Positions 46,999 through 62,200 are shown, counted from the stretch's first letter. The stretch: DNA of 64,000 bases from Apostichopus japonicus (GCF_037975245.1 NC_092577.1:35642898-35706897); one strand, 5' to 3'. A program made the numbers and translations. Notes: generated from the sequence alone by a model not told the origin.

Positions 46999-49200
46999 GT
47001 TTTATAATCTACCGTATCTACCACCGACCAGCCTGTTTGATAACATGTGCGTTACGCCCTATAGGAATAAGAGGCTGTTGGCATTGGAAATAAGCTTATG
47101 GGCATCCGTATAGAGCTATAGAGTATAGAGGCTTAGCTGCTTATTTATGATTTCTGCGACATGTTTTACTTTGTTCATAACTTACTTTTGGTAGTAATAA
47201 GGTTTAAATTCCATACCCCACAGAAACAAAGTTTTCCAATGTGCAATTACTTAGCACCATGTATCTGCCTAAGTGCCTAATCTTTTGTTCATAGAAAGTA
47301 TTGATGTTGTAGGTCTGTACTATGGAGACTTGAACATTAGTCATCGTGGCGAGTAAATTTTGCGTTTCGGCGAGTAGGCTTTAAGTCGCGGTCGCCAAAT
47401 ACCGTTAACATTTGCCAAGGCCTGAAAAACCTTTAAAACATGATTTCTCCTGGTAGAAATCGTGGATACTTTTCTTAGGCTACATGGTGTATGGATTTGC
47501 CATATTGAGTACAAGAATCCTGTTGCTTGTGAAGTCAAATCTCATTTGAGGTCACCAGAGGTCAAACTCTGAAATGCCTTTTACATGGTACCTAACGTTG
47601 GGAATCGTGGATACTTCTCATACTTGATGTGTGGATGCATCACATTGAGTACAAGACCCCTGTTGTTTTTGGTGAAGGTGTATATTGTCACGTCAAGTAG
47701 ACTGACCTGTGTATACCATGCCATTGTGTAATTGTACATCAACATATTGGTTCGGACCTTTCATATTGTCACATCTATTTCTGGATTACAAGCAGAAGTC
47801 TAGTACAATGAAGCCATCGAAACCTCAATGCGTTTCGCATTCTTTTTGATGATGAAATAGTTCAGGTGTTTAATGTAAGATATATAACCTGCCATATTGT
47901 AGGAATCAATGTGATAAATACACCCTTTCCAATCATACCAAATGCATGTTATGATATTGTGACTACTCGCCCCTTTCTGTGTATGTCTTCCCATTCGCTA
48001 TACCATGCATTTATCCGTCTACTTTAGATGAACGCACCCACTCATAATGCAACCAATTAGCGTGTTACCTATGACCTTCACAGAGACATCGTATGCAGCT
48101 GAACAACTGCTTCTTATCAAACACACAGTCCATTCCACTACCACAGCCTACACTCTTATTTTACATGAGCCAAATTTGGTCATGCGTCCTAGGTGTGACA
48201 CCAGTGCCCTGAGAAACGTCTACCCGTTCGCGGCGAAAATATGCGTAAGGAATTTCCAAGGGATAAAACCTCATCTTGTCAAAAGTGTATATCCTCATAC
48301 TGTGTGTGTAAGTAGGGCTACTCTCCTAGCACAAACTTCAGCGGCTGGTACGCCGGTGCACTCTCGTTTCTCCGGATTTTATTTGGAACTTTTCTTTTCA
48401 TCCTGAAGTATTCATCAGATTCCGAGTAGATCTGACGACTTATATTTTGTTACTTCCAACTCAAGACAACGATTTTCAATTGAACAGGTAAATAGATCAG
48501 TATTCTTTGAAATACTAAAGCATTTTTAAATGAATTTTGGCTATATTCTTGGAAGGACATACATTCTTGTCCAATGTGGCTTGGAGATTCGATCTTAACT
48601 ATCTGATAATAGCTAGGAATTAGTTATTAGTATATATGAATTTGATTGACTGATTAATACTGTGATAGTCCAATGTAACTATCAATTCACTTGGAAAATA
48701 AATTGATCTTAAAGGAAAATGTAAGTAGTGTTTTTAGCCGTTACGGCGTTGATCTCGATCAACGCCAATTGTTATATAAATATATTAAGCATATATAATC
48801 ATATTTGGTTTACAGATGTATAGATCGATGGCTGTATAGATCGATAGCTCTGAAACTATGTTTGGGGTTATATATGTTAATCAGTATCATCAATGTTTTA
48901 AACGGAAACCAGAAATATTAACATGTAAAGACGGTACAGAAGGGTTCGCGTAATAAAATAGTTCTTATTGTTCTACACAGTTTTTGCTTATTCTATTGTA
49001 TGACCCATATGGTATCTTATAATATTCGCTTACCCTGGTTAAATAGAAGTCAACAAATTACCACGTGATAGATAAGAAGTTAAAAGTACCAAAACTCAAA
49101 TATGAGAGCAAAGCTTTTACATGAAATTGATTTACTACAGAAACATAAAAGAACAAAGCAAGATTTATTTTTATTTTTACACAACAAATTTGTTCTAGTA
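46999..49200. other. Intergenic DNA with degenerate repeat copies
   Basis: The part at 47430-47690 resembles the ~142-bp repeat. An open stretch of 119 codons at 48047-48406 shows no recognisable domain, splice context or composition bias, so I do not call it a gene. The remainder has no feature I can support. Confidence 0.5.
47430..47690. repeat. Two degenerate copies of the ~142-bp repeat
   Basis: Two successive blocks share CGTGGATACTT, a CACATTGAGTACAAG-like stretch and CCTGTTG with each other. They align loosely with the CTTGGAT..ACATTAAGTAGAAG blocks of the array at 46431-46998. Confidence 0.5.
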
Positions 49201-49346
49201 TTGTTCGATACAGGTGACAAACGTCTACAGCGGAATTACTACCTTCCTTACCGATTTCGAACCTCTGGACATACAATCAGCGTCCATGGCCTAGTGGTTA
49301 GGGTGTCCGCATATAAAGCGGGAGGCCCAGGTTCGAATCCCGGTGG
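49201..49346 (+). repeat. tRNA-containing repeat, copy 1
   Basis: A ~145-bp segment starting TTGTTCGATACAGGTGACAA leads into a tRNA-like sequence. It recurs at 49567-49706, 366 bases on. The shared part includes ~80 bases upstream of the tRNA-like region, so the unit is larger than a tRNA gene. It is probably a tRNA-derived SINE or a locally duplicated tRNA relic. Confidence 0.6.
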
Positions 49347-49350
49347 AGGC
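49280..49350 (+). tRNA. tRNA-like sequence, probably SINE or pseudogene
   Basis: 71 bases can fold as a cloverleaf. The acceptor stem GCGTCCA/TGGAGGC has one mismatch. The D arm contains GCCTAGTGGTTAGGGT (box A-like), the anticodon stem is TCCGC/GCGGG with loop ATATAAA (anticodon ATA) and the T arm contains GGTTCGAATCC (box B). Stem mismatches, an anticodon that would be rare for tRNA-Tyr and the duplicated flank argue for a tRNA-derived repeat over a working tRNA. Confidence 0.4.
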
Positions 49351-49566
49351 TCGAAGATTTTTCACTGTTCTGGGTTTTCCAACTCACTACGATTTCAATT
49401 ATATATATATATCCATTTGCTTCTGTCGTTTACCTCCATACATTAAAGTCTGTTCAAAGTATCTCATTCGAGATCCGGCTTTAGGAATCACAAATGATTT
49501 CTGGTTGGTTAGAATAATGTTTGATCTCTAGGGTAAGGCAAATATGTCACCAAAATAGAACTAATA

Positions 49567-49706
49567 TTGTTCGATACAGGTGACAATCGTCTACAGTGGA
49601 CTTACGACCTTCCTTACCGGTTTCGAACCTCTGGACATACAATCAGCGTCCATAGCCTAGTGGTTAGGGTGTTCGCATATAAAGCAGGAGGCCCGGGTTC
49701 GAATCC
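49567..49706 (+). repeat. tRNA-containing repeat, copy 2, truncated
   Basis: Second copy of 49201-49346. The tRNA-like part starts at 49646 and ends just after box B (GGTTCGAATCC), so the 3' acceptor strand is missing. The anticodon stem has a mismatch. Confidence 0.6.
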
Positions 49707-52700
49707 TTACAAAGTAGTGCCTACATTGTACATGTGTAGCTCAGAAAAGAGGCGTAGCTATACTTTTTCTTTTAGGGCTTCCAAATGTATCTTTAGGGGC
49801 AACATATTTGCTAGAAATATGTTTTCCGACAATTTCATTTTAAGAGGGGGAGGGGGGGGGGTTCAGGAGCCTGATCACCCATCCCCCAAGCCTGGCCCCG
49901 TGTCTACTCCAATGACATTAGAGCGTGTGTTACGGGAGGGGATTGGGACGGGGGTTGGGAAGGGGATTGGTAGCATGTTAAAGCGATATTAGGCTAATAT
50001 AATAAATGTCAATTTTGATACTAAACCAGTACAAGTAACACTTCATCAGATTTAAATTTATTAATGGCATAACTATATCTATATACTCTAGAGGTCACGT
50101 GGTTACATTAGATCTTATGTTGTTCTCGAGTTGCTCATGGCCGTTTGTCGTGTACCGTTTTACAGACAACACTGAACGTTTTTACCTTTCAAAGTGATGG
50201 TCTCATCAGTACTATACGATAACACCACCGATGAACGCGACAGGACCGTACGCAGGGCGAAGGGGTTGCGATGGATCCCATTTTCAAGTCATTTTCCTGG
50301 GCAGAGAAATATCTGTGTTGCTGGAGACGTTGACACTAACTGCGTCACATTCTCACAAAGCAAATTGATATGACTGCAAAATAATGGACGGTTTTGCATC
50401 TACGCACCCTTACCTAAAAAATACATATATCCGGCCCTCCCTCCCCTGACATGATGTACAATAAATAGATACACACCTTTAGTAAACGCATCACCCCCAT
50501 GGGAAATCGTGCGTACGGGCCTCTATGGAATATCTGATAACATTGTAACTGCAAAATCTGGATTAAAATTAGTTTTAAATACAGTTGAAGTTACAAATGT
50601 CTGGATACGGTATGCTGAATTCGTTCGATTACAACCATGAGTTTCAGGATATTACCAATTATTTCTCTAAGTAAAAATTTGTTGAGGACGGACGCTGTGT
50701 AGTTTTTCTTAGTTATAAAGAATTACTTTATAACGACGACACGCGCCATTCTCGAATGATTTTGAATTTTATAATGTTGATATTTTCCTGAACGTATTCC
50801 ATTCCCTAACGACACTTGTAGAGCCGTTATTAACATTCACGGTGGTGGACCTCCGCCCCTTTACCTGCCCCTTACACTCCCCTCCCCTTCACCCCCGCTC
50901 CTTCTCCTTTTCTTGCGCTACCGTTACATAATCCTTTCAATCTCATAGCTTAAAGTTCATCTATCGAGTATCAAATTGACCTGTAATCAAATTAAACCGC
51001 AACATGTATTCGTCATGATGTAATGCATTCCTGACGCGCTTCGTACTTAGATCAACGATTATGTACTATAGGTGTAATTGCCTTTAATAGGGTTTGTAAC
51101 TTTCACATAGCGCCATGACTGAAACAATAATACGGAATGTTATCACAATTAACAACAGCAGGTTTACGATCTAAGCAAATATACAACGGTAGATTAGAGT
51201 TCAGATAGTTTAAATGCGATAGGAACAAGAACATATTTCTAACAATAATTACAATTTGCATAGCCAGTTGTTAGATTTTGTTGTTATAGTTATAGCATTG
51301 GAATGTTTGGTAATTGAAATTTAACGACTTGCGATATGTTGTGACTGTCTGTATATCTGAACAAGGCATCTGGCAATCTGGTGATGACGAAACATTCCAT
51401 TATGGTCGATAAATCAAATATGCGAAATCAAAGTTCTATGTATAATGTCGCAGTGACACATAAATGGAATTATTTCAATTCAACATGATTAATATTTACA
51501 GCCCTAGCAGTTACATTACATTATAGTATCATCAATTCAACAGACGTATACACTTGAGTGTTTCCATCATGTATATGTGCTTATGCTCGTCATGCACGTG
51601 AAAACTTTATGATAAATTTGGCGTACAGAATCTGTTTAATCAAACCAAATTCAAGCAATGGTGTCACGGTGAACGATCGGCTAGACTTGGAATTAATATC
51701 AGATTTGATAAAACTAAAACAATAGAGAATTCTGAATCTTACAAAATGACGTCATAGGTTAAGTACAGTGTATACGTCCCTTAATGTTTCTCAGGTTAAC
51801 GTTGTATTGTTCAGTAAAACACCGGATTATATTCTGCGTGGATTTCTTTAATGGTCTATACTATGGCTAATTAATGTGTCATTCAGAAACTGAAATTAGA
51901 AACCCGTCCATCTTTGAATTGAATTGTTGAAAATTCATCGTGGCTTATCTGTAATGAAATTGTTTTGCAGAACTACACTTGGTATTTATGTTCCAACTGA
52001 TGCTTTAAATCTGGAACACGTTTATTCAACTTGCCAAAGCAAACTTATTATTTTGTCAAACAACAACTCCTTTTCCTGAAGCCTACAATACCTTAAAGGG
52101 TTATTTATCATTCAAACTTTGTAATTCCAAACCTGCATTTATGATTTAAGAAATGAACTTGTAAATATCTCAGGCTCGTCGCATTAAGTGACTGGACTAC
52201 TTAGTCTAAGATAAAGACCACTAAGTCATTTCCGCAGATGTAACACAAAACTTAAGTGGAAAATATTGGCCCCATATTGCTGTAAATATATCACAAATAT
52301 GTTATGAAGAAATGGGGTCAATGTCACCAAAGGGAGGCATATTGTCCATATGAAATTAACAAGAGAATATTTTGGTTGTGCTGCTAGAATATATAGAGCT
52401 ATGAAATTATCATTTAGGCATGCACATTGCAATTGACATCATCAAGCATTGAGATTTATATCTCAACAACGGCGATAGCTACAGAACAATTTGAATCATT
52501 TACATGCTTTAGTTTCCCTTGTTAGTTAACAGATCAAGACTAATGATGTCTAAATACACACTTTAATTGTGTTGGCAGATAATATAAAACTTATACGGTA
52601 TTGGAGAGATTAATATGCCCCACAGTTAGGTACACCCACCGCAGTATCTTGTCCCAAACTTTAGATATGGTTCATTTAATGCACTCACCACTTTGACTGG

Positions 52701-55700
52701 CTTGACCTTCCCTCACTTCAGGGAGTGCGCCACAGCAGGTGATAAATGACGTCACCAGGGTAGAAATGTTTGCTTCGACTGTCATCAGCTTGCTATTTGT
52801 TCCATTGTGCTAATCAATCAGTCTCAGTGACCAGAGCGACCAGAATATCCCTTTAATAAAAGGTCAAATCTATGCATATGCCGGCCTATTTACTTTGCTT
52901 AACACCAGGGAAGGGTGGTAATTTTGTTGTCCGAAGTCTAAAGTTTCACGAATGAATACCACGGAGTAAGTAACATAAATATACAATCGGACATAACTCC
53001 TATCTTGATAGGCTCGTTCCGTTGCTGGGATGATAAAAAATAATGAAATTGATTCATTTTTATTCAGATAAGTACATTGCGCAATAATTTGTCATGTTAT
53101 GCATGGACAACGCATCGAACTGTCTTTTTTAATCAATAGTTTTCACTGATGCAATGAGGAACTGTACAAAATTGAAATGATTAAAACAGCATCCCAACAC
53201 AATTTTCGAAGGTCATACATTTCATCACTTCAATTTTTTGGTATATAGTCCATGAATAACATCACAGATTATTGTATCAATATAAAGTGAATAAATTGTC
53301 ATTTTTTTGTTAAATTTCAACGACGGACCAAGATATAAGCTGGGAGTCAGATAAAAATGTGCTTCGTTTCAATGTACTGTTTTGTATACTGCTTTTAATT
53401 CTCAGCTTTCGTTATCCCTTTAACTCTTTTTTTTTTGCTCTTATTTGACAACTTCATTAAACCGACCAAAATTACTCAAATTAAGACGAGGCACTCTACA
53501 TATTATGTCTATTTTCAATACTATGATGTAATGGTATAATATATTACGTTACGACTAATTTGGTGGGAGGATTAACCATGACATTAACTTAATAATCGAG
53601 TGCAATAATTTCTTTAATTATACCTCCTCCTTGTTTAAGACTTCGAGAATATTTTTATTTATAAGAAATCCCACCAGGCAGCCGGTTCATTTATAATGAT
53701 TGGTTATTATCCTATTTTGGTATGGTGCCGCAGGTCTGTGCGTGATCAGCGACAAAAAAATATAAATATAGAGGGAACGAAAAATTTTATGACTTGTAGA
53801 GAATTAACCCGTATGGACGAAAATGCAAAGATAAACGGAGACCGTAATTATACAGAGAGGCCATGACGTCACAGATAATGAGTGTACGTAATACAAAATA
53901 TTGGTACCGTATTATCACGGGACTGTTAGCCATCTTATGAATGCCTCAGAGTCCCATCGCTCCAATCAACCAGGACATCCCTATACAATAAAGGCTGCGA
54001 CTGCGAGTAATACCCAGACATTGCATTAAAATTATAAGTTATGCAATCGTCTGTAAACTATTTCCCCCTCCCATTGGAAGTATACAGAATGTTTCAATTA
54101 TGCCTGCAGCCGTAAGGTTACTGTTAGCATTATATACCATTCGTCAATGTACTTGCCTGAAGGGTCGCAACGGTCGCACTGAGCCATCATGTTTCTACAG
54201 GGCCGGATGCGTGGGGGGGGGGGGGGTAGATGTTATGTCGTACATGGAAGGGGTGTTGAGAATGGTTTGGTAACATGGAGTGTGATACTTTTTGCAAATT
54301 TTAAAACAATATATTGATTGCTTTTCAACTGTTTGTTTGCACCGTACATACATGTTAATATGATGTACAATTGTAAAGCAGGACTCTTTACTATTTTGTC
54401 TGCTGGTTGGAGGGAGGGGGGGGGGGTGAGTAGATCCACCTCCTTCGCAATATATATGATTGCACTCCTGCACTTGCCTGAACACAACTACTAAATGTAG
54501 TGTATTCTATAGTAGCAGCGATAATTGCAAGCGGTAAGACACGTCTGCATGGGGCATGATTCAGGCGGTTTTCAGAGACACCCAAAGTGAATCCCAGACG
54601 GTCCTCATGTGATAATAGGTCATACGTCTGAAAGACTAGCTGAACTTTTGGACTGTATGCAGTACGTACTATTTGAAAATGAACTTATTCATATTTCCTT
54701 AGCAGTTTCAATATTTTTCATAATAAAACAAATTAGGTATTTGTTTTCTTGGATTTTGTTTAGCTCACGTAAGTTATTACCAAGCATTTTAACAGACGGT
54801 CAAATTTAGCTTTTTACAAAACTATAACGTGAACAGAAAGCAAGACTAATTGGTAAAGTGAAGCAGTCAGTAGTCACGCAAGGCATGTATATGTATGGGC
54901 GTACATGTGTGGACCAGGGTTAGAGTAGCAGCTCCCTGTGTGGACTGTCATTGGTAATATGTGCGGCGTGAGTAATAACGTTGATTAAATGTTCACTAGT
55001 ATAGACAACGCGTAAGAGCACGATGGAATTCGAGTTATGCAAGGAATGTGAATGGCTCTGTGGGTTTTACTATACAAGAGCTCCAATACGGAGTGGCCAT
55101 CCTATGCTGTTAGATGCCAGCCTCTCATTATTACCTGCAGGTGTGGTATTGGGTTCAATTTCAGTGAGCTTATCGAGAATCAACTTTTCAACAACATAGC
55201 CTTTATATAGCGATCAAAGGAATACATACATACATACACGCATAGACACATATACCGTACATATATATCAATGCGCTCAAAGTTTATTACTGGCATTACT
55301 GAAGGTTTAAATCAAAACATCATCTTAATTTGTGTAATATAATGAGATACACACAGATAACATGATTTCATGTCATATGTAGTGTTGATTAAAGTTGTTT
55401 CATTAGCTAATTATTGCGATGTCAAGTGGCGTGTACATGGTTAAATGGAATAAGCGAGGAGGTACTCAAGTCCCCCCCCCCCCCCGACTGATTAAGATAC
55501 AGGGACTGAACCCTGAGGCGAATGATTTAAAAAAAAAGTTCCCATGTAGTGGGGGGGGGGGGGGCGAGCGGGGATTCTCCCCACGCCATACCGTGCATTA
55601 TGAGGCATAGTAAACAATAACAACAAAACAATAACAATATTAATTTGATATATAATTAGCTCTAATCGCAAGTTTGTGCTAATAAATACAGCACTGTTGA

Positions 55701-56254
55701 TTTTTGTGTGTGTTTGTTAAAGGTAAAATCGTGGCGCTATATTTTCGGCCTTTGAAACAATATTTCAGAATTCCGACGCTTTGGTTGTACTGCATGTACA
55801 TACTATATATTTATGTACTGTATACTATGATTTTCTTGTTAATATTCTGTCTGGGTCCCCTGCATTTTTTCCGTGCGTGACCACTCCCCCCTGCCTTCCA
55901 GAATTGTACGTGGTTGCGCCCCTGATGATCATTGAGTTTGTGTCTCCTCCAACTGATGTTTGGGCGGAAATGTATGAAAAGTGTCCACTTAATAATAGGG
56001 GTGAGGATATACATTACAAATATTCCTGAATTATAATATTAGTAGAGGCTATATATACTGCATATAATATTTACTGCAGGGTTACATGATGAACACGTAG
56101 ATGTAGATACGAACATGTATACAATTTGTATTATCTATATTAAACAACATAAACAATTGAAAGTAAGTTTATGATTTTGAAAATTGATTCATTGTTGCCA
56201 TAGTAACGGACTTTGAAACCTCATCTCTCATTCCACCTCTCTCTCTCTCTCTAG
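49707..56254. other. Intergenic DNA without recognised genes
   Basis: About 6.5 kb with poly-G or poly-C runs near 49846-49861, 54213-54226, 54414-54427, 55471-55485 and 55549-55564. Several lie next to CAGGGCCGG- or CAGGGGCG-like sequence (near 54198 and, reversed, 55917), reminiscent of hAT-type ends. A degenerate tRNA-like stretch may lie near 55095-55170. Short open stretches have no recognisable content. I see no gene. Confidence 0.5.
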
Positions 56255-56277
56255 TTTAAACTAATCTGCTCTTGAAC

Positions 56278-59200
56278 ATGGTGAAGGATTCGACACCGGT
56301 TTTCGTGCAGAAACCGCAGCTCGATCAAAGTGAGGATGGAAGAGTTCTAACCTTCACTTGTAAGATCACAGGTGAACCAAAACCTTCCTTTACCTGGTTT
56401 TTGAATGATGTCCCAGTTAAAGATGGCGGCAGATACTTCTCACAGGTAGGATTTTCTCCTAATGATATTCCATAAGTTAAGGTTTTTTGTATTGAAAGAA
56501 AAAAACACACAACCGAAAATCCTAATACCATGACTAACTTCTAGACTCATAATCTTGAAATTTAATTCTTACTAATTCGGTCACGAACTACAGGATATGA
56601 CACTGTAGACAAACCGTGCGAATGATTTTATTTGATAGAGTATAGGAGTAGTGATGCTCCATATATTCATGGTGAACAAACTGTTTTGTTCGTTCGCATA
56701 ACCAAATAAGCACAAGAAGAAACACATGAGCGCCCTCTACTTCCTGACCCCCCCTCCCACCCCGCGTTACTGGTTACGACTGACAGGTTTAGTTTCGTTA
56801 GTTTCATTTAATCAATAAAGCTCTAAATATACTTCGCGGTATTGGTCATGTTGTGCCAAGCGTTGTAATCCAGAGTGTTCTTCACCGGCCGGGCTCAACA
56901 AGGGGTCACGGTTAGAGGCTATCCTTGGGCTCAAGAAAAGCGATCGGCATCGCCACGCTCCTAACCTCTTTGTGAAATCAAAATGCTAGTAGTTATGGTA
57001 GGAGTGTGTTCATTAAACATGTCAACTAAACTTATGGGTTCTAAACAGTAGCCTAACAAGGAAGAAAGAGAAAAGAAGGGAGGAATATTTTACATGTATT
57101 CAAAACGTTAAGTTCCACATAGGTGCTAATCTTACACGAATGGCGTGCTATAGCCACCTTCTGCTAAATACATACAGCGCGCAAAACAAATTATTCGCCG
57201 TATGATCTACAATGCCTGCGACAGGGATACCATGGCCAAAGACTATCCCAACTTTGTTTGCTGGATTTGCAGTCTCGTTTCGATCCAGCCTCCGCTTTAA
57301 CAAATACAACGAGAACGACCATTTCAAACTGTATCATAGACGTTGCCGGTCAAGTTAGCTGGAACAAGACTTCCTAGCGATATTTCATGTTTAATGAGGG
57401 ACGACAATGTACTAGTCAGTTCGGCAATTGTGTCTTCAGGAATTTCACGTTTGATGCTGGAGCAGGTTTCTCGTGCATGTTTTTGTGCTACTGTTCGGTT
57501 ACACCACAGTTATTAACTGTGGTTACACTCATCGACATATACATAATAGTCTCGCTACATAGGAGGAAAACGTACCAACCAAGGAGGTGATGTTACGTGC
57601 TTCCATATATGCTGTACTAACGTACCAGTGTCAGTTCGAAATGATGAAGAGTTTCGTAAACATAAGAACACAACTATAACGGGCATTGCATTTTCGAATG
57701 CCTACGGTCACTCGTATAGATTGCATATGGCGGTCACTTATCAGTTTACGAACCTCTTACGGGCAGCTACGGCAAGGAGACGTGTGTTGCTAAGGAACAG
57801 CTTATCGTGTTATCTGCTGCTCGTGTTTATGTACATTGTGTATGTACACCCCTGATGCGCTACCCGACATCCAGCTGCAGTTTGATTATTTGAAGAAAAT
57901 AACCATTTTGGAATTGGAAATTGTACTAAACATTGCAAAAAGAAGAAGAAGAAAGAAAAGATACCACTAAATTAAATTCCTTTATTCGCGTTGCAGGACA
58001 ATATCATCTATATGCGGTCGTAGCGTTAGAGGTATTGTGCACATACCAGCTGGGGTTCGATAAGAGTTAAAATGATATTAGTCTGGTGGCAGACAATGTA
58101 CGTGACACTTATATAGAAAAGTTCTTCCACACTGTTAGTTCAAACCCCCATCTCAATATTGTCAACTCCAGAATTGGTTGATTTAAAAATGGAACATATT
58201 TTGACCGGCCGGCTGTAACCTCGATTCTTCCCTGGAATAGATGATAGATCATAACTTTGTGATCTCTGATGTCATAACGTCACGTGTTTCTTCAGAGGCT
58301 TAATTTTTCTATTATGATCGCAGTTGATCCGTCCTTGAAACTTGATACATTTTGGAATGTCTGTTTAATTGCCAATTGAGGTTCTTTGTATTTAGAATTA
58401 CGTCAGAATTAAATCAGAATGCAACTGTGTTGTAGAAATATTATGGTCTTCTGCAAATGAGTGAGTGAAATATTATTTAAAAAAAAACAAGTGTACTACC
58501 GTAATGACATCACTCACCATTCCGTTGCCAGATGCATTCACAAATACCACCAAATTAAAGATAAAATCATATCTTCGCCATACAATATGCTATAAGGATA
58601 ATGATGCCATTTTGAACCAGGTTATAGAAGAGATGCAGACATTTTCTTGCATTTATGAATCAATCATCGTCTGCTAATGGGCTATCCCTTTAAGTGCTAA
58701 CCATGGCGCATGTCACGTGACCCATGTGATTGGTACGTGGTTTTGCGAGTCTCCTAATCGGTCAAGATTTATCGGATGTTCATTCATACTTAGTAAAGAT
58801 TCCTAAATCCTATTGGTCCATTCAGGTCAGCTGACCGTGGTTAATGCTGTGAGTAACGCACGGTAAAATTACGGGGCATCACTTTAATAAATCTTTGGTT
58901 ATATGTAACCAAAAATGTTTTGTTTTATGATTTCCCCCCCACACAAATGGTAGTGTATGAATGAACGGGGTTAACCCCTTATTTACACTACTGTTGTGTC
59001 CTCGCGGTGTCTCGGCTGGTCCGGATACGATGAGTGTGCAGTCGGCCTAACGTTAATAGCCTACAGTACCTAACTTAGATTATCATGAAAAAGTTGCCAA
59101 ACCAACCAATCCTTAACCTACGGAAGTTCGACGGGTTCTATAATTGCAATTATGTCTGCATTGTCTCAAGGATGAGTAGTAATGCTTTTCGCTAAATTTT

Positions 59201-62200
59201 AAGTAGGCTAGCCTTGATTAGAAAGAAGGCAATTTATAATTTTAATGAGCCCTTCGATCGTTTGAAACGCTAACAAGTAACAATAGCACAACCAACTACA
59301 TATTATGCCCTTTACTTTCGCTAACCTAACCCTAGCCCAATGTACCACACACATAGGCACTCTCGACCTAGCCTAAACCGCACAGTTCTTTATAGTAAAA
59401 CTAAAAGAAAAGGCAATACGTTCCAGGTTGACCTAACTTAACTAGTTACCAATATAGGTAGCAACTTTTGTTAAATTAAGCCTAGTATGATGCCACTTTA
59501 AGTTTGTATCCAAAAGTTGTCAAATTTATTCCTCAATTATAGACCTGTTATCACTCGCAAGTCAGAGTCAAAGTTACATTACAATTGACATGTGCATAAT
59601 CTTTTATATATTTCGATATAAAAAATTACCCAAAAAATTCTGTTGTATCTTTGTCAATTTTAACTTTGCTGTGTTGCATACAGTACATTGATTATGGCTT
59701 ATGATCTACAAAACAATATACTTTCAACTTCAAGATTGAAATGGTAGGAATGCATGCAAAATGGTCTGCCTCTAGGCTCAAAGGAGCTACAAATATTTCC
59801 CTTATGTTAGGCTATTTTACATGTCAATGCAATGTAAAATCATGTTATTTCCCAAACTGTGCATCATTAATGCTCTATGTAATGCACCACATGTCATAAA
59901 GTTTCAAACCTAAATAAAGTGAGGGTTTTCAACATTTCCTGTTACTGGATGCCATTTGTGAGCAGCTGTTAAGAAATATATATACTGTATAGACACGTAA
60001 CTTCATTGCATCGGGCCAAGCTTTCGAGGCTATATGACCAGATTTAACAAGTACACAGTACTTAATTACCATTGTAAATTTGTGAGTGGGTAGAACTAAG
60101 TACTAGTTTAATTTTGTTTGCATTACACTTTGTTATACTAGTGACTTTCACTTTATGATTTACTATGTGTTAGTTTTTTATGTTGATATATAGAAGACAC
60201 CCTTTTTATTGACCTGTTGATAGCATTTATTAGTTGTTCAATCCAATTAATTGACATAAACTAGATTCCACAAGTATCAGTTGCACACTTTCACCAAGTG
60301 CTGTTAATTTATTCATGTTGTTAATCAATTCATGGAGGTGTTTGTCCTGTAAGGATCAATTTAAGCTTAAGATATTCATTAGTGCCATAAAATCATCCCT
60401 CAAAATACTTAGTGCTTAGTAAAACTAGTGTGGTACAGTAAAGTACAGAGCAGTACAGTTCTTATAATCAAGTATGTCCAACCTGTGTTACAAGGACACA
60501 TAGATACTTTTACCTCAAACAGCGGGAAGGTGATTGCAATGTTAGTTATCAAAATTTTATATGTTGATGGAGGGCATCTTTTGACTGAACAAACCATGTT
60601 TTTGGTGGATCCATGTTTGAATATAGTCTTGGAGTTGTGTGTACACGTTCCATGTCAACTTACTACTTATTGTGTATACCATCCATTGCGATATGTCGAT
60701 CAGTTGACCTGTCTGCTATAGTGTGGTATCTTGTTGCACATCCTGTGGTCATTCCTTACACAGTAACAGAGTTTTTGTTTTTTGTATACATCAAGATACT
60801 GGAGGTTTTGTGAGTATGTTTTTTGCAAAGTTTGTGACTTGGGATAATTTCCATAAATTTGGATGGCCAAGAAATTGTTAACATGTTACGAGTGGGTTGA
60901 GTGAGTGCCATTCAACATTTTCTTATCAAAACTCTCATTTGGACCATGTCAACAGACAAACATGTCTCACATGCATTCCTCTTTGTGAGACCAGGGAGTT
61001 TCATAACAGCTCCTTGGAGAGACAAGGTGATTTGCTGGAACATACACTACATGGTACATTATGTATAGATCTATCAGTATTATTCCTTCAGGACTGTGTA
61101 CATAGAAGACTGAATTTGATCTTGGATGCATGCAGTGTGACTTTTTCTTATTAGTATTGTTGTCAAGACTCTTTGTCACTTGCTTGAAAACAGTAACTTT
61201 TTTTTCACAAGGGATTTTGTAAGATATGGCAGAAGAGATAAATAACAATTTGGTAAGAGTTGGTAGTATTTCAAATTTAATACCAGTAAACTACAATTCA
61301 GTAATATTGATGGCATTAAACCTGTTTTAAAGAGTTCCAAAAGTTTGCTGAAAGATGCCAACTTTACAGTTTTGGCAATACCTTATTCTCACTCAGAACA
61401 GAATGAGAAGGTATAACCTGAAGTTTGCAGTTGTCTCTTTTATGCCTATGGTGGCCTGAATCACTTATCTCTAACAGGATGAGTGGTCTCTGTCTCTCTT
61501 CTCTGGTAGTAATTCTTGTAGGAGGTGATGTCACTCCATTCAGTTCAGTTTATATTCCCTTGAACACTTTTGAATAAAAATTAAAAAAGAAAAAAACAGA
61601 CAAATTCAATCAGTGTTACTTCCAGCTTTCCAAACTAACCTTGGGTGTATAACTGTTATATATACGCTACTCATTCTAAGACACTACAGTGACCAATGTT
61701 GTCTCCATACCCCAGTTCCCACAAACCAGAAATATCAAATCTATGTAAGACATTGAATACTGTAGGAAAAAAGAATCAATTCTTTGTGAGAACTTTAACC
61801 TGGGGCCTGGAAGTAATGAGCTGTACTCTCTAACCGCTATACCTTGGCTTCACTTCATAACCTCTACCTCAATGCTAAGTGTTTTTCCTTTTCCACTTTC
61901 AGGTGAAGAAGGAAGGTGATACCTATGTGGTATCTCTGGAGATCGATGATGTATCCATGGAGGATGCTGGTAGCTACAAGATCACAGCTGACAATAAAGG
62001 AGGTACCACCAGCGCCACCATCGCCCTTAAGTTTGGTGGTGAGTTAAAAATAAATACTACGTATCTGCAAGTAGGAAGGGTGGTCTGGCATAAATATGTA
62101 CAGTATCTGCAACAAGGAAGGGTGGTCTGGCATAATGAAAAAATTTCATAAGTCAGTTTTCAATATCAGTTGATCATATTTTGAATTGACAAAATTATGT

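Noticed and set aside
48047-48406. 119-codon open stretch as a gene
   Set aside because: No recognisable domain, no splice partners and no duplicate to test constraint.
49280-49350. A functional tRNA-Tyr(ATA) gene
   Set aside because: Stem mismatches, an unusual anticodon and a duplicated flank with a truncated twin indicate a repeat-derived relic.
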